Source of the DNA: Desulfatibacillum alkenivorans DSM 16219
GTDB taxonomy: Bacteria; Desulfobacterota; Desulfobacteria; Desulfobacterales; Desulfatibacillaceae
Direction of reading: 5' to 3'
DNA: 64,000 nucleotides
Assembly (NCBI RefSeq): GCF_900142135.1
Contig: NZ_FQZU01000004.1
Span: forward strand, 124,001 to 188,000
A program made the translations under genes and the position numbers. The notes beneath the pieces are model-generated. The model ran no database searches. It worked only from the letters and a program-made list of their open reading frames with translations, and was not told the DNA's origin. The first letter of the stretch is position 1. Every line of letters starts with the position of its first letter. Positions 15,325 to 22,993 of the stretch are shown here, piece after piece.

Positions 15325-16602
15325 CTATAATTGCTTAAAGACCTTTTCAGCCGCCTTCAGGGTGGCTTGAATATCGGCCTCCGTATGAGCCGCAGACACG
15401 AACCACGCTTCAAACTGGGACGGCGGTAAAAAGACGCCTTCATCCCGCATCCCCTGGTAAAACTTGGAAAAACGATCCAGGTCGCATTTTTTGGCGTCCT
15501 CAAAATTTTCCACCGGACCTGCGCTAAAGAATAAGGTCTGCATGGAACCCACTCGGCTTACCACCGCTTCCACGCCGGCGTCCGCCGCTGCTTTTTTCAG
15601 GCCGTCGGCCAAAGTTTGGGAGCTTTTTTCCAAAGCCTCGTAAAAACCGGGAGCGCTGATTTCCTTCAAGGCGGCAATTCCGGCGGCCATGGCCATGGGA
15701 TTGCCCGACAGGGTCCCGGCCTGATACACCGGCCCGGAAGGCGCGATTTTCTCCATGAGGGAGCGCTTGCCGCCGTAAGCGCCCACCGGTAGGCCGCCGC
15801 CGATGACCTTGCCCATGGTGGTGAGGTCCGGCGTTACGCCGTACAGGGACTGGGCGCCGCCCAAAGCCACGCGGAATCCGGTCATGACCTCGTCCAGAAT
15901 CAAAACAATGCCGTACTGGTCGCAAACCTCCCGCAGGCCTTGGATGAATTCCGGCTTGGGAGCGACCACGCCCATGTTTCCGGCCACGGGCTCCACAATG
16001 ATGGCGGCCGTCCGGTCGCCCTTTTTCTTGCAATATTCCTTGACCGCCTCAATATTATTGTACTCCAGCGAGGCGGTGGACTCAGCCACCTTGTCCGGCA
16101 CGCCCGGGCTTCCGGGAATCCCAAGAGTGGCCACGCCTGACCCGGCCGCCACCAACAGGCTGTCGCCGTGGCCGTGATAGCAGCCGTCGAATTTCACGAT
16201 CCCGTCCCGGCCCGTGGCGCCCCTGGCCAGGCGGATGGCGCTCATGGTGGCCTCGGTGCCGGAATTGACCATGCGGACCATTTCCACCGAGGGCACAATG
16301 TCGACCACGGCTTCAGCCAGTTCGATTTCCAGCTCCGTGGGGGCGCCGAAGGTGCACCCGTTGGCCAGGGCCGCTTCAATGGCCTTGATCACGGCCGGAT
16401 GCCGGTGCCCCAGGATCAAAGGACCCCAGGAGCCTATATAATCAATGTATTGCCTGCCGTCCGCGTCAAAAATCGCCGAGCCCTGGCCCCTGGCGATAAA
16501 ACACGGGTCCGTGCCCACGGACCCGCAGGCCCTCACCGGGCTGTTCACCCCGCCGGGGATGGTTTTGCACGCTCTGGCGAATAGTTCTTTGGATTTTTCC
16601 AT
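15325..16602 (-). CDS. hemL: Glutamate-1-semialdehyde 2,1-aminomutase
   Basis: This 425-residue PLP enzyme makes 5-aminolevulinate from glutamate-1-semialdehyde in the C5 route of tetrapyrrole synthesis. Visible are the start [69 protein letters not shown] (cofactor Asp/Glu) and the PLP lysine in [17 protein letters not shown]. Length and motifs are typical of HemL. ATG 16602 is preceded by AAGGAGG. It stands alone between the F0 operon and the divergent KptA-like gene. Confidence 0.96.
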   Translation of the reverse strand: MEKSKELFARACKTIPGGVNSPVRACGSVGTDPCFIARGQGSAIFDADGRQYIDYIGSWGPLILGHRHPAVIKAIEAALANGCTFGAPTELEIELAEAVVDIVPSVEMVRMVNSGTEATMSAIRLARGATGRDGIVKFDGCYHGHGDSLLVAAGSGVATLGIPGSPGVPDKVAESTASLEYNNIEAVKEYCKKKGDRTAAIIVEPVAGNMGVVAPKPEFIQGLREVCDQYGIVLILDEVMTGFRVALGGAQSLYGVTPDLTTMGKVIGGGLPVGAYGGKRSLMEKIAPSGPVYQAGTLSGNPMAMAAGIAALKEISAPGFYEALEKSSQTLADGLKKAAADAGVEAVVSRVGSMQTLFFSAGPVENFEDAKKCDLDRFSKFYQGMRDEGVFLPPSQFEAWFVSAAHTEADIQATLKAAEKVFKQL

Positions 16603-16705
16603 ATGCGAAAGCCTCCTTTCAGGAGAAAATAAGGTTTCAATCGTGAAAAATTGCTATCAAAGCGGGGTCTAAGCGTCAAGAAAGCTTTTCCTTATTCCCA
16701 GGCTT

Positions 16706-16721
16706 TGGTATTAAAATACCA
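16706..16721. promoter_or_regulatory. Perfect 16-bp palindrome upstream of the KptA-like gene
   Basis: TGGTATTAAAATACCA is a perfect palindrome ending 26 bp before ATG 16748 and lying in the divergent region with hemL. The central TAAAAT could double as a -10 box. The size and symmetry suit a dimeric regulator; none is identifiable. Confidence 0.4.
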
Positions 16722-16747
16722 TAAGACCCTGAACGACGGAGGAAATC

Positions 16748-17536
16748 ATGGGATCAGGTAAAAGACCGGAGACTTTGAACAAGTTACTGGCCTACGCACT
16801 GGGGCGAAGGCCTGACGAGTTCGGCCTCTTTCCGGACGAGGATGGCTGGGTGAAAGTGAAAGACCTGGTAAGGGCCCTTTCCGAGGAAGACGGATGGAAG
16901 CACGTCAACAAGGCGCATATCAAGGAAGTGGCCTACACTTTGGACGACCCCGCCATAGAGTACGAACACGAGGAGGGAATCGTCCGGGCCGTGGAGTGGG
17001 ACCCGTCCTTATATTATACGGGAGTCCCGGAGGACCTGCCCAAACTGCTTTATGTGGGCGCCCGCAACAAAACCTATCCCGAAATCGATAAAAAGGGCAT
17101 CTTCCCGGTAGGCGCGCCCTTTGTGATCCTATGCCGGGACGAAGACATGGCCTTTCGCATCGGAAGGCGACGGGACGGCAATCCCATTATCCTGACCATC
17201 AATACGGCCATGGCCCAGGATCGGGGCGTGGTCTTTGAGGAAGCCGGGGAGCTGCTTTTGACCGCGGAGTTCATTCCCAAAGGCTGCTTTACCGGGCCGC
17301 CGCTTCCCAAAGTGGAGGAGATGCTGGCCGCCAAGAAACCCGCCAAACCCAAGCCCGCGGAGGACCCGGCCCTGTCCATGGGGGCCTTCGCCATGGACCT
17401 GGACGACGGCTACGGCAAGGGCTACGGCAAGGGCAAAGGAGATAAAGGCTTTAAGAAAAAAGGCGGCCGCAAAAAACGCTCCTGGAAAGAAGACGCCCGC
17501 CGCCAACGCCGCCAAGGCCGCGACGACGAAGATTAA
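16748..17536 (+). CDS. Divergent KptA/Tpt1-like RNA 2'-phosphotransferase homologue with basic C-terminal tail
   Basis: The 262-residue protein follows the KptA layout. A winged-helix N-domain is at 7-90 (LNKLLAYALGRRPDEFGLFPDEDGWVKVKDLV, then EGIVRAVEWDP). An ADP-ribosyltransferase-like C-domain is at 95-195 (KLLYVGARNKTYPEIDKKGIFPV, AFRIGRRRDGNPIILTINT, LLLTAEFIPKGCF). Genuine KptA uses an Arg-His pair where this protein has Gly19-Arg20, and LYHGT is LYVGA here; only the later Arg in IVRA and the GRR stretch remain. Ordinary 2'-phosphate removal is therefore doubtful. Residues 200-262 are low-complexity and basic (repeats of GYGKG, then KKKGGRKKR), suited to RNA binding. A Shine-Dalgarno GGAGGAAA precedes ATG 16748. 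Confidence 0.7.
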   Translation: MGSGKRPETLNKLLAYALGRRPDEFGLFPDEDGWVKVKDLVRALSEEDGWKHVNKAHIKEVAYTLDDPAIEYEHEEGIVRAVEWDPSLYYTGVPEDLPKLLYVGARNKTYPEIDKKGIFPVGAPFVILCRDEDMAFRIGRRRDGNPIILTINTAMAQDRGVVFEEAGELLLTAEFIPKGCFTGPPLPKVEEMLAAKKPAKPKPAEDPALSMGAFAMDLDDGYGKGYGKGKGDKGFKKKGGRKKRSWKEDARRQRRQGRDDED

Positions 17537-17928
17537 CCCCCCCCAACGGGCGCGGCCTGCCGCGCCCGTGGTCATCATTCCCGAATGGGAATACTCCATC
17601 GAAACCGTTTTTTTTGTAGTCGCACGGTTTCCGCGCCCTAGTCGCGCGGTTCCCTCGCCCTATTTGCGCGTTCCCCGCGCTCTCCCTGCGCCCGGCCGGT
17701 TTATCCGTCAGATTTTCCCAAAAGGTATCCGAAAGGATAATTGCCCTCCGCACTCGGAACGGTTACTATGATACATTCAAAAAAAAGTGCGGCTGACGGG
17801 GGATGGTTGGCGTCAGGGAGAGGGAAAAGCGCTTTCTACGTTTGCATCGCATGCTGAGCATCAAGGCGGTGCAAACGCAGGAAGGCGGGCGCAGGTGGTG
17901 CGCGCGCACAACGCAGGCGCCAAAATCA
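17537..17928. other. 392-bp intergenic region with hairpin and tandem repeat
   Basis: No gene is supported. A perfect 10-bp stem (ACGGGCGCGG/CCGCGCCCGT, 17546-17569, 4-base loop) sits just after the KptA-like stop and may end transcription, although no T-run follows. A 22-bp tandem repeat occupies 17617-17682. Confidence 0.6.
17617..17682. repeat. 22-bp tandem repeat, three units (locus 1)
   Basis: Unit 1 (17617-17638) reads TAGTCGCACGGTTTCC then GCGCCC. Unit 2 (17639-17660) reads TAGTCGCGCGGTTCCC then TCGCCC. Unit 3 (17661-17682) is more diverged, TATTTGCGCGTTCCCCGCGC then TC. A related array with the same period lies at 46447-46535. Both lie shortly downstream of a gene end. Confidence 0.65.
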
Positions 17929-19041
17929 TCAGAACACGGAGGCGCTTTCCAAAAGGGACTTTCGTCTCATGGCGTTGAAAAGGGTTTCGGTCCTGCCGCA
18001 CGCTCCCAGTTTTCTCGACGCATTTTTCAAATGCTTTTTTACGGTGACCTCCGCGATATTCATGGCCTGGGCGATTTGCAGGTTGGAGTAGCCCAAGGGA
18101 AGGTAGGAAAGGACTTCCTGCTCTCTGGGGCTTAAGCCGTCTTTGGCGAGGACGGCGAAATCCTCCTTGCGGTCATGCGGCTTTAGAAGAAGCACCAGGA
18201 CCGTTCTTTGCTGTTCCGTAACCACGGCGTGGGCGGTCATTGTCAGCTCCAAGTCGGGGAGAACGCAAACGGTTGTCCAGGGGCCGGCGCCCGGGGGGAT
18301 GGCGCCCCGTGGGGCGACGGCGCTTTTAAGCCATATCAAAATGTCTTCAGGAAGGATTCTCCAGGCCGAATGCTTGAAGCATCGTCTTAAAAACGCCTCG
18401 GTTTCTTGGGGGAGATCGATTATGTTCAGGGCGCCGTCCAGACAGAGATACAAGTCCTTACTACTTTTGCAAACAGTTTCCAGGGCGGCGCGCTTCAGGT
18501 CGAATTCCGCATGAAGCATCATGGTGTGGGACAAGGAAACCAGAAACGGGCTCAGGTATTCCAGGGTTTGCCGGTCGCTTTCTTCAAAGGCGAATTTTTC
18601 GTCGGTCCGATAAAAAGCAATGCCCGAGTCTATGGCGGGCGTCCGGGCGCAGTGGAGGGTTAAAAACTGCGTGGTGTCCGTATATTTTTTGGATGTTTCA
18701 TAGCAATAGACCGCTTCCTCGCTGGAATAGAAGTCCTTTGGGGAAAAAATGCACGCGCCTCCCACAGGCTGCCTTAAAGACTTTTCCCTGACCGGGTCAT
18801 GCTCCATGACTTCGATGTATTTTTCATTCCAATCAAAGGGAAGCCCCGGATTAGTGGCCACGTTATAGGAATTTTGCGGAAGTCCGAACGTGTAGAGCCC
18901 CATCCAGTCCACCGGAATCAACGTGTTTATGACAGAGGTGAGGATGTGCGGGAATTCACTGTAATCTTGCGTATTAATCAAGGCATGATGCAGCTCTCTG
19001 AGCGCATCCGCGATTTTGTCTTTCCTGAGACTCGAAGCCAC
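17929..19041 (-). CDS. LuxR-family transcriptional regulator with N-terminal GAF-like sensor domain
   Basis: The 370-residue protein ends in a LuxR-type helix-turn-helix (about 300-360: LSPREQEVLSYLPLGYSNLQIAQAMNIAEVTVKKHLKNASRKLG). The recognition helix has the usual VxxHLxNxxxKLG pattern. The N-terminal 210 residues are a GAF-like or autoinducer-domain-like region (PHILTSVINTLIPVDWMGLYTFG, SGIAFYRTDEKFAFEESDRQTLEYLSPFLV). No receiver domain is present, so it is ligand-responsive rather than phosphorylated. It is divergent from a hydrolase gene whose promoter region contains an 8-bp inverted repeat. A role in controlling that neighbour is possible. Confidence 0.82.
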   Translation of the reverse strand: MASSLRKDKIADALRELHHALINTQDYSEFPHILTSVINTLIPVDWMGLYTFGLPQNSYNVATNPGLPFDWNEKYIEVMEHDPVREKSLRQPVGGACIFSPKDFYSSEEAVYCYETSKKYTDTTQFLTLHCARTPAIDSGIAFYRTDEKFAFEESDRQTLEYLSPFLVSLSHTMMLHAEFDLKRAALETVCKSSKDLYLCLDGALNIIDLPQETEAFLRRCFKHSAWRILPEDILIWLKSAVAPRGAIPPGAGPWTTVCVLPDLELTMTAHAVVTEQQRTVLVLLLKPHDRKEDFAVLAKDGLSPREQEVLSYLPLGYSNLQIAQAMNIAEVTVKKHLKNASRKLGACGRTETLFNAMRRKSLLESASVF

Positions 19042-19231
19042 TGGCTCATTCCATTGCTTTAAAAAGCAGAAAAACAGATCATCCCGAAACCTTGGGCGTT
19101 TCCCTCTTGAAACAGAAGGATCCCGATTTTATGAATCCTAATTTATCATCTTAGTCATGAATATTAAAGCATTCAGTGATGCTATTTCTTTTTTTTCGGC
19201 CGGCGCCTCCATTCCATTTGCAGACAATTCC

Positions 19232-19303
19232 GGCGAACCATACTTTACTTTGACCTCGCTTCCTGGGTGGTGTAATACACTGCAAAAAGAAATTCGGTTC
19301 GCC
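19232..19303 (+). promoter_or_regulatory. Sigma-70 promoter of the hydrolase operon, bracketed by an inverted repeat
   Basis: TTGACC (19250-19255), a 17-bp spacer and TAATAC (19273-19278) form a good promoter pointing to the hydrolase gene. GGCGAACC (19232-19239) and GGTTCGCC (19296-19303) are inverted copies on either side of it. They could hold a repressor or the divergent LuxR-type protein. Confidence 0.55.
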
Positions 19304-19341
19304 AAAGGCGGTTTTTTACGGTATCAGGACGGTTTTTTTCT

Positions 19342-20190
19342 ATGTTTTGGATTATTCTGATTGTTTTTTATGTAGCTTTAAGTCTGGCGGCCACCTATCT
19401 GGTGCATCAAATGCCCCGGCGGCCGGTCCATGAAGATCCCGACTGGGGCGCCATTGAGGACCTGCGCATTCCCGCGGTAAACGGCGGAACCCTGGAAGTC
19501 TGGCGCATCGCCCCGGACGGCCCGAGCAAGGGGATCGTGGTCCTGGCCCACGGCTGGAGCCGCAACCGGGACCGCATGGTGCCCCGCGCCCGCGTACTGG
19601 CGAAACAGGGCTTTACCACAGTCATGCACAGCGCCCGGGACCACGGCAATTCCAGCCCCCAAAAATGGATGCAGGCGGCCAAGTTCGCCGAGGATATCGA
19701 GACGGTCCTGGACTGGATCGGGGAGCCGGTGATTTTGTACGGTCATTCCGCCGGAGCGGGCGGCGCCATCATCGCCGCGTACAATCGCCGGGAGCAGGTC
19801 CGCGTGCTGATTCTGGAAGGATGCTACTCCTACACCCGCCGGGCTTTGTTTTTGCTATACTCCAGCTTCAGCAAGGCCTTTGGAATATTGTTGGGCCCCA
19901 TGGTTTTGTTTTGGATGAGCCTCATGTACGGCCGGCAGATCGACGAACAAAGCCCGGCCAACCTGGCCCCTAAACTGCTCATGCCGGTGCTGCTCATCCA
20001 CGGAGAGTTTGACGAAAAATTCCCCCTGTCCATGGCGCACGCCATGAAAAAACGCTTCAAACCCGGACAGGCCGACCTTTTTATCGGCAAAGGGGCGGGG
20101 CACAGCGATTGCCCGGACGCGCCCGGATATGAAGACGCGGTTATAAATTTTGTAAATTCGCAGTGGCAACCAAGCGAAAACAAAGGATAG
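19342..20190 (+). CDS. Alpha/beta hydrolase (S33-like), membrane-anchored
   Basis: The 282-residue protein starts with a membrane helix (MFWIILIVFYVALSLAATYLV) and continues as an alpha/beta hydrolase. VLAHGWSRNRDRM forms the oxyanion region. The nucleophile Ser is in LYGHSAGAGG, the acid Asp in LIHGEFDEKFP and the His in GKGAGHSDCP, so the triad is complete. The substrate is unknown; esterase or lipase-type cleavage is likely, facing the cytoplasm or periplasm according to anchor orientation. It is first in a probable operon with a 55-residue Cys protein and a YkgJ-family protein. A clean sigma-70 promoter precedes it. Confidence 0.85.
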   Translation: MFWIILIVFYVALSLAATYLVHQMPRRPVHEDPDWGAIEDLRIPAVNGGTLEVWRIAPDGPSKGIVVLAHGWSRNRDRMVPRARVLAKQGFTTVMHSARDHGNSSPQKWMQAAKFAEDIETVLDWIGEPVILYGHSAGAGGAIIAAYNRREQVRVLILEGCYSYTRRALFLLYSSFSKAFGILLGPMVLFWMSLMYGRQIDEQSPANLAPKLLMPVLLIHGEFDEKFPLSMAHAMKKRFKPGQADLFIGKGAGHSDCPDAPGYEDAVINFVNSQWQPSENKG

Positions 20191-20202
20191 ACGCAGATTT
20201 AA

Positions 20203-20370
20203 ATGGAAAAGGAAAAGGGCAACAAGGAAGACACGACCTTCCGCTGGTGCGAAAAGCGGGAGCAAAAAGTGGCTGTAACCGTATGCCGGGCCATGGCCCG
20301 CAAAAAGAAATATTGCCTTAAGTGCCTGGAAAAATACGATCAACTGCCCTTATTCCCGGGCTTGAAATAG
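20203..20370 (+). CDS. 55-residue Cys- and Lys-rich small protein
   Basis: This short gene is tucked between the hydrolase (12 bp upstream) and the YkgJ gene (6 bp downstream). It starts MEKEKGNKEDTTFRWC and has four cysteines: one in FRWCEKR, one in VTVCRAM, and a CLKC pair near the end. This could be a small zinc site. The sequence is highly basic in the middle (ARKKKYCLKCLEKYD). I do not recognise the family. No good Shine-Dalgarno is seen, so translation may be coupled. Tight fit between two real genes supports it. Confidence 0.5.
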   Translation: MEKEKGNKEDTTFRWCEKREQKVAVTVCRAMARKKKYCLKCLEKYDQLPLFPGLK

Positions 20371-20376
20371 GAAAAA

Positions 20377-21018
20377 ATGGACAAAAAAGCAACCGCGCTC
20401 ATGCGCTTGTACTCCCTGCTGGACCGTATTATCGAGCCCTGGCCCACGGCCTGCGAAAAAGGCTGCGCCTCCTGCTGCACCACCCACGTGACCGCAACTG
20501 CGCTGGAAGGCCGCGCCGTCCTGGATTATCTGGAAAAGGAAAACCGGATTTTGCCGCCAAATTTGGACGAAGGGGAGTTGTTCACCCCGGCGGTCACCAC
20601 AAACGGCCTGGCCCGTTTATGCATGGAGCGCAAGGAGCCGCCCGAGGAGTTCAAGCCGGACCATTTTAACCCATGCCCTTTTTTGGAAGACGGCGTATGC
20701 TCCATTTATCCGGCCAGGCCTTTGGGATGCCGGGTTATGGCGTCATCCTCGCAATGCAAGCCCGGCGGCTTTGCGGAAATGGACGACTATTGGCTGACCG
20801 TGAACCAGGTCTTTCTCCAAGCCTTGGAGGCCCTGGATTGTCCCGGCAAGTTCGGCAATTTTTCCATGATCCTGCAATATCTTGCGTTCGGCCAAAGCGC
20901 CGAAAAATTGCTGAATAACGAGCCTGTGCCGGGGCTCATGATTCCCCCGGAGCACCAGCAGCAAATATCCGCCATCCTCCCGGAATTGAACCGCATCCTG
21001 GCCGCCGCTATGGGATGA
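20377..21018 (+). CDS. YkgJ-family cysteine cluster protein
   Basis: The 213-residue protein has the YkgJ/UPF0153 Cys arrangement. CEKGCASCCTTHVTAT lies at about 25-40, followed by CPFLEDGVCSIYPARPLGCRVMASSSQC at about 103-130. The family is thought to hold an Fe-S or zinc centre, with no established reaction. The C-terminal 80 residues are less conserved. It is third in the hydrolase operon and is followed by the nested palindromic repeat element. Confidence 0.82.
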   Translation: MDKKATALMRLYSLLDRIIEPWPTACEKGCASCCTTHVTATALEGRAVLDYLEKENRILPPNLDEGELFTPAVTTNGLARLCMERKEPPEEFKPDHFNPCPFLEDGVCSIYPARPLGCRVMASSSQCKPGGFAEMDDYWLTVNQVFLQALEALDCPGKFGNFSMILQYLAFGQSAEKLLNNEPVPGLMIPPEHQQQISAILPELNRILAAAMG

Positions 21019-21065
21019 CGGGCGATTTTGGCGCTGGTAAAATCATCGAGGGATTACAGCATTTT

Positions 21066-21211
21066 TTGGGTTTCGCAAGCTCAACCAACCTACGTCTTTT
21101 CATGTAAAAATAGTACGTTGGGTAGAGAGATCACAAAATTATCCCATTGAGGGAAACCTGTTTCCGCCAAAAAAGAGGGTCGAGGTTCAGGGAGTAGAAC
21201 TCGAAACCCAA
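21066..21211. repeat. Nested palindromic element (TTGGGTTTCG family), copy 1
   Basis: The outer arms TTGGGTTTCG (21066-21075) and CGAAACCCAA (21202-21211) are exact inverted copies. Inside them, an AACCAACCTACGT-like stretch and ACGTTGGGTAGAG form an inner inverted repeat. The same outer and inner words recur at 46527-46745. From memory, similar GAAACCCAAC/CCAACCTAC repeats are common in many bacterial genomes. Here it sits between convergent genes (ykgJ-like and recD). Confidence 0.65.
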
Positions 21212-21226
21212 CAATCAGGCTTTCCA

Positions 21227-22993
21227 TCAACTCTTCCACAAAGCATCCTGCAAGCCTGACGGCCGGCGGGTGGGGCTTAGGACCGCTTTTTTAAAGGATG
21301 CCATGGCGCCCACGATCCGCAGCCTGGACCGGGTGCGGGTGACGGCCGTGTAAAGCAATTCCCTGGTAAGCACGGGCGAATTCTCCCCCGGCAGAATCAG
21401 CAGCACGGACTCGAATTCCGAACCTTGGCTTTTATGCACGGTCATGGCGAACGCCGTGTCATGGGCGGGCAGCATGGATCTGGCGTAATGCCTAAGCTCC
21501 TCTTGCAGGCCGGGAAAGACCGCCTTTCCATCCATATAAACGCCGTGGTCGCCGTTAAACAGGTTCATTTCCGCGTCGTTGCGATTGACCACCACCGGCC
21601 TTTTTTCGTACCAGGGATAATTTTGCAGCAAAATCAGGCCGTCTCGGGCGAAAATGTCCTCCACAAGGCTGTTGGCCGAGTTCATGCCCCACGGCCCTTG
21701 CCGCACTCCGCACAGGACGCGGAATCCGCCGAAGGCTTCCAGGGCCTGGGCCGGATTTTGGGCCGAAATAAAGGGCGAAAAGCCCTCCCGTAGTGGCTCT
21801 TCCAGCAAGGCTGGAAGGGTGCGCGGATTGTTGACAGCTTCGTAGATGATCTCCCCGCCGCTTTCCAGGCTGGCTGCCGCGCCTGCGGCGTCGCCCCGGA
21901 CCACGCAATCAGCCAGTTCGCCGATGCCGGAATCCTTGGCGAACCGGTAGTTCTTCACAAGGTGCACGATCCCGTCCGCCATGAGGGCCAGGCCATTCTC
22001 CGAAGGAATCGCCTGTCTCGTGGCCTTGGCCAAAACCCTGGCCCATTCCGGGGAGAACGACTGCGATCCCGGTCCCGAGCAAATATCGCCCATGACAGAG
22101 CCCGGCCCCACGGAGGCCAACTGGTCCTTATCCCCCAGTAAGATCAGCTTGCCGTGATCGGGCAGGGCTTCCATAAGCCGGGCCATGAGGGACAACTCCA
22201 CCATGGAGGCCTCGTCCACAATCAGGATATCGGCGTTAATGGGGTTGTCGGCATTGTGGATAAACCGGCTGGAGTTGAACCTCGCTCCCATAAGCCGGTG
22301 GATGGTCTTGGCCCGTTTAGGAATGGCGTCCTCCATTCCCGGGGGAACGCCCAGGCGGCTTAATTCCCTGCCCAGGGATTCCAAAAGCCTTGCCGCAGCC
22401 TTGCCCGTGGGCGCGGTGATGGCGATGGAAGGCGGCCTGTCGCCCGCCAGGGACAGAAGCAGGCGGATGATCCGGGCGGCGATGGTGGTCTTGCCGGTTC
22501 CGGGCCCGCCGGAGATTACGGACAACTTGCGCAAAACCGCCGTGGCCGCCGCGGCCTTTTGCCAGTCGGTTTCATTATTCGGCAAGGGGGCGAACAATCG
22601 ATCCAATTCCTGGGCCAGCCGGTCCTGGTCTGTATACGCCGGGTCGGGAACGCTCCATGCCAGGATTTTTTTCGCGGTCAAAGCCTGATCTTCGTAATAC
22701 CGGTGCAAATACAGCCTGCCGGCCTGATCCAGAATCAACGGCCGGTGCTCCCCGGGCTCCCCGACCACCGGCGACTTTGCCAAAGCGTCAATCCATTGCA
22801 CCGGACTTTCCGGGCAATCCGGGCTGAGCAGGCATTCCCGGTCCAGCCCGGAGTTCAGTTCAACGCAGGTATGGCCTTCCCGGGTTCGCAGGGATACCAG
22901 GGCCGCGGCCGATTGCAACACCGGGTCTGCGCCGCCCGCCAGTTTTTGCAGAAACGCGGCGAATTGACCGTCTATGGCTTCGAATTCGATCAT
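21227..22993 (-). CDS. recD: Exodeoxyribonuclease V subunit alpha (RecD)
   Basis: The 588-residue superfamily 1 helicase is close to E. coli RecD in length (about 608). The Walker A is SGGPGTGKTTIAARI, followed by ITAPTGKAAARLLESLG (motif Ia), ILIVDEASMVELSLM (motif II), and the C-terminal MTVHKSQGSEFESVLLILP and YTAVTRTRSRLRIVG (motifs V/VI). RecD is the 5'-3' motor of RecBCD. It overlaps the recB stop codon by four bases (ATGA), so translation is coupled. It is the last gene of the recCBD operon. Confidence 0.95.
   Translation of the reverse strand: MIEFEAIDGQFAAFLQKLAGGADPVLQSAAALVSLRTREGHTCVELNSGLDRECLLSPDCPESPVQWIDALAKSPVVGEPGEHRPLILDQAGRLYLHRYYEDQALTAKKILAWSVPDPAYTDQDRLAQELDRLFAPLPNNETDWQKAAAATAVLRKLSVISGGPGTGKTTIAARIIRLLLSLAGDRPPSIAITAPTGKAAARLLESLGRELSRLGVPPGMEDAIPKRAKTIHRLMGARFNSSRFIHNADNPINADILIVDEASMVELSLMARLMEALPDHGKLILLGDKDQLASVGPGSVMGDICSGPGSQSFSPEWARVLAKATRQAIPSENGLALMADGIVHLVKNYRFAKDSGIGELADCVVRGDAAGAAASLESGGEIIYEAVNNPRTLPALLEEPLREGFSPFISAQNPAQALEAFGGFRVLCGVRQGPWGMNSANSLVEDIFARDGLILLQNYPWYEKRPVVVNRNDAEMNLFNGDHGVYMDGKAVFPGLQEELRHYARSMLPAHDTAFAMTVHKSQGSEFESVLLILPGENSPVLTRELLYTAVTRTRSRLRIVGAMASFKKAVLSPTRRPSGLQDALWKS

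Noticed and set aside
17546-17569. Perfect GC hairpin after the KptA-like gene as a classical terminator
   Set aside because: No T-run follows, so I list it only as a hairpin within the intergenic region.
19157-19360. 67-codon frame upstream of the hydrolase
   Set aside because: It crosses the hydrolase promoter and overlaps its start in another frame; composition is not protein-like.
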